From: Fredinandcohnia aciditolerans
Lineage (GTDB): Bacteria > Bacillota > Bacilli > Bacillales > Bacillaceae_L
Direction of reading: 5' to 3'
Length of the DNA: 64,000 nucleotides
NCBI GenBank assembly: GCA_003640645.1
Contig: QGHH01000003.1
Location: 62,001-126,000 of the forward strand
Shown here: in pieces, positions 62,917 through 64,000 of the stretch
How the letters are laid out: each line of letters starts with the position of its first letter
Numbering within the stretch: the stretch's first letter is position 1
Made by a program: the position numbers and the translations under genes
Notes under the pieces: model-generated
The model's input: only the letters and a program-made list of their open reading frames with translations
The model's database searches: none
Told to the model about the DNA's origin: nothing

Positions 62917-63585
62917 ATGAAAAAATGTGAGATTGATCATTTAGTAGATAAAATCGTAAAGGAACTAACTCATTCAAAAAATAAGTATGAAAAAGACGAT
63001 ACACTCGTTCCAATCGGTGTTTCAGGCCGACACTGTCATTTAACAAAAGAAGATTTTGCAACGCTTTTCGGAAAAACAGGTTCCCTTACAAAAAAAGGGA
63101 ACCTTTCACAGCCTGGTCAATTTGCAGCAAATGAAACTGTGACAATTGCAGGGCCGAAGGGAAGCATTCAAAACCTGAGGATACTAGGTCCATTTAGAAA
63201 ACATACACAGGTCGAAGTAAGTATAACGGATTCTATAAAGTTAGGATTGAAACCACCTATTAGAGAGTCCGGTAATATTGAACACTCGTCTCCTTTTACG
63301 ATCATTGGCCCAAAAGGAAGTATCTTTATGGAAAAGGGTCTTATTATCGCCCAAGCTCATATTCATATGTCTCCAAATGATGCAAACAGGTTCCGAGTTC
63401 AGGATGGGGATTTTGTACGTATAAAAATAAGAAATGAATATAGACCTATTTCTTTTGAAAAGGTAAAGGTGCGTATATCACCAAATTACGTTCTCGAGAT
63501 GCATATTGATACGGACGAGGCGAATGCTGCAAATATTCGTACTGGTGAATTTGGGGAACTAGTTCATTCAGGTGACGTACGATGA
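62917..63585 (+). CDS. pduL: Phosphate propanoyltransferase PduL
   Basis: The 222-residue enzyme converts acyl-CoA to acyl phosphate inside the compartment and recycles CoA. It has two PduL domains with the zinc-binding GVSGRHCHL and HIHMSPNDA motifs and a C-terminal EMHIDTDEANAA. The N-terminal CEIDHLVDKIVKELTH is amphipathic and resembles an encapsulation peptide. It starts 21 bases after the shell gene and overlaps the next gene by 4 bases. It implies that an aldehyde dehydrogenase lies further downstream, outside the window. Confidence 0.95.
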   Translation: MKKCEIDHLVDKIVKELTHSKNKYEKDDTLVPIGVSGRHCHLTKEDFATLFGKTGSLTKKGNLSQPGQFAANETVTIAGPKGSIQNLRILGPFRKHTQVEVSITDSIKLGLKPPIRESGNIEHSSPFTIIGPKGSIFMEKGLIIAQAHIHMSPNDANRFRVQDGDFVRIKIRNEYRPISFEKVKVRISPNYVLEMHIDTDEANAANIRTGEFGELVHSGDVR

Positions 63586-64000
63586 TAGATTCAAAGATGA
63601 TTGAAAGAATCGTAGAAGAAATTATTAGCCAAGTTGAGCCTGGGCATTTTAAATCTAAGCCAAGTCTTCTTGTTATGTATAATGAGACAAAAACTCTAGA
63701 AGATGATCTACATTATTTACAACGTTATTGGAATGTCATAAAAGCAAACCCTTCAGAACAGCAATCTTATACGAATATACAACAAGCTGCTTTTATCCAT
63801 GTTAACCAAGATACCCTAGTTAGGGCTGCGCTTGGGTTAACCGATACTCCAGAAAGTAAGCTTTTTTCACAATTAATGTATCATGAAATACCGATTATAT
63901 TTGTAATTGAACCTTCCTTGGAGAAGTTATTACAGGATAATACAACGTTACACAAATATGCTGTATATATAGAAAAAATCAATGCTTATAAGGAAATGAT
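63582..64000 (+). CDS. Microcompartment-associated flavoprotein-like protein (partial)
   Basis: An open frame of 139 codons starts with an ATGA overlap at the pduL stop and runs off the right edge. The N-terminus IDSKMIERIVEEIISQVE is another amphipathic helix. The segment LVRAALGLTDTPESKLFSQLMYHEIPIIFVIEP resembles the ALGxxDxxxxxxxxxALxxGKxV pattern of the eut hypothetical/flavoprotein family in other microcompartment loci. The assignment is tentative because the C-terminal part is missing. Confidence 0.6.
   Translation, partial: MIDSKMIERIVEEIISQVEPGHFKSKPSLLVMYNETKTLEDDLHYLQRYWNVIKANPSEQQSYTNIQQAAFIHVNQDTLVRAALGLTDTPESKLFSQLMYHEIPIIFVIEPSLEKLLQDNTTLHKYAVYIEKINAYKEM

Noticed and set aside
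1-64000. CRISPR arrays, rRNA, tRNA, complete insertion sequences or prophage genes
   Set aside because: No regularly spaced repeats, RNA gene structures, transposase motifs or phage structural genes were found on either strand.

Overview
The window is low-GC DNA from a Gram-positive, endospore-forming Bacillaceae-type bacterium. The support is strong AGGAGG-type ribosome-binding sites, TTG and GTG starts, a gerA-type germination operon, a DUF3231 protein, YesM/YesN-type two-component genes, and a full set of Bacillus-style accessory genes. No rRNA, tRNA, CRISPR array, complete insertion sequence or prophage was seen. Species cannot be fixed from the sequence alone.

Layout. (1) 1-6130, redox and stress genes: the tail of a membrane protein; an Rrf2 regulator divergent from an azoreductase-like flavoprotein and an AhpD-like protein, with a clean promoter and palindromic operator; a CBO0543-like membrane protein; an MsrA-MsrB fusion; a Crp/Fnr regulator; and a YuiH-like molybdopterin protein. 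(2) 6284-20263, one long cobalamin unit: a cobalamin riboswitch with a terminator precedes btuF, btuC, a btuD-cbiZ fusion, cbiA, cobT, cobA, cbiP, cbiB, cobD, cobU, cobS, cobC, a CobU-like gene and a cytosolic BtuF-like gene. The late steps and uptake are covered, but the corrin-ring genes are absent from this window. A 300-base structured repeat sits between cobA and cbiP. (3) 20.5-26.1 kb, assorted genes: a dicarboxylate symporter, a threonine aldolase, a DUF1801 protein, an XRE/membrane-protein pair, an unknown membrane-anchored protein and a nonsense-interrupted SAP-domain gene.

(4) 26.3-35.7 kb, a sugar-type ABC importer (binding protein and two permeases, no ATPase) followed by an ADP-ribosylglycohydrolase-family enzyme with carbohydrate-binding-like tails, a YesN/YesM two-component system and ribokinase. 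Together these suggest uptake and cleavage of a ribose-containing compound. (5) 36-40.6 kb: a membrane protein, an NCS2 nucleobase permease, and a YeiH-family exporter divergent from a LysR regulator. (6) 40.8-53.6 kb, an amino-sugar and glucan region: a ROK repressor divergent from a lactose/cellobiose-class PTS (IIC, TIM-barrel protein, IIB, IIA), a secreted GH84 hexosaminidase, a GlcNAc-type PTS IICB, and a secreted GH16 beta-glucanase cut short by an in-frame amber codon.

(7) 54-59.1 kb, sporulation genes on the minus strand: a DUF3231 protein and a germination receptor operon in the order A-C-B. (8) 59.5-60.9 kb: a YdcF/DUF218 protein and degraded DNA. (9) 60.86 kb to the end, the start of a bacterial microcompartment operon: a class-III aminotransferase-family enzyme, a small protein with an encapsulation-peptide-like N-terminus, a BMC-H shell protein, PduL, and a truncated flavoprotein-like gene running off the end.

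The least explained parts are the riboside-type operon (4), the structured repeat inside the cobalamin operon, the microcompartment start with its small repeat protein, and the TIM-barrel gene inside the PTS operon.
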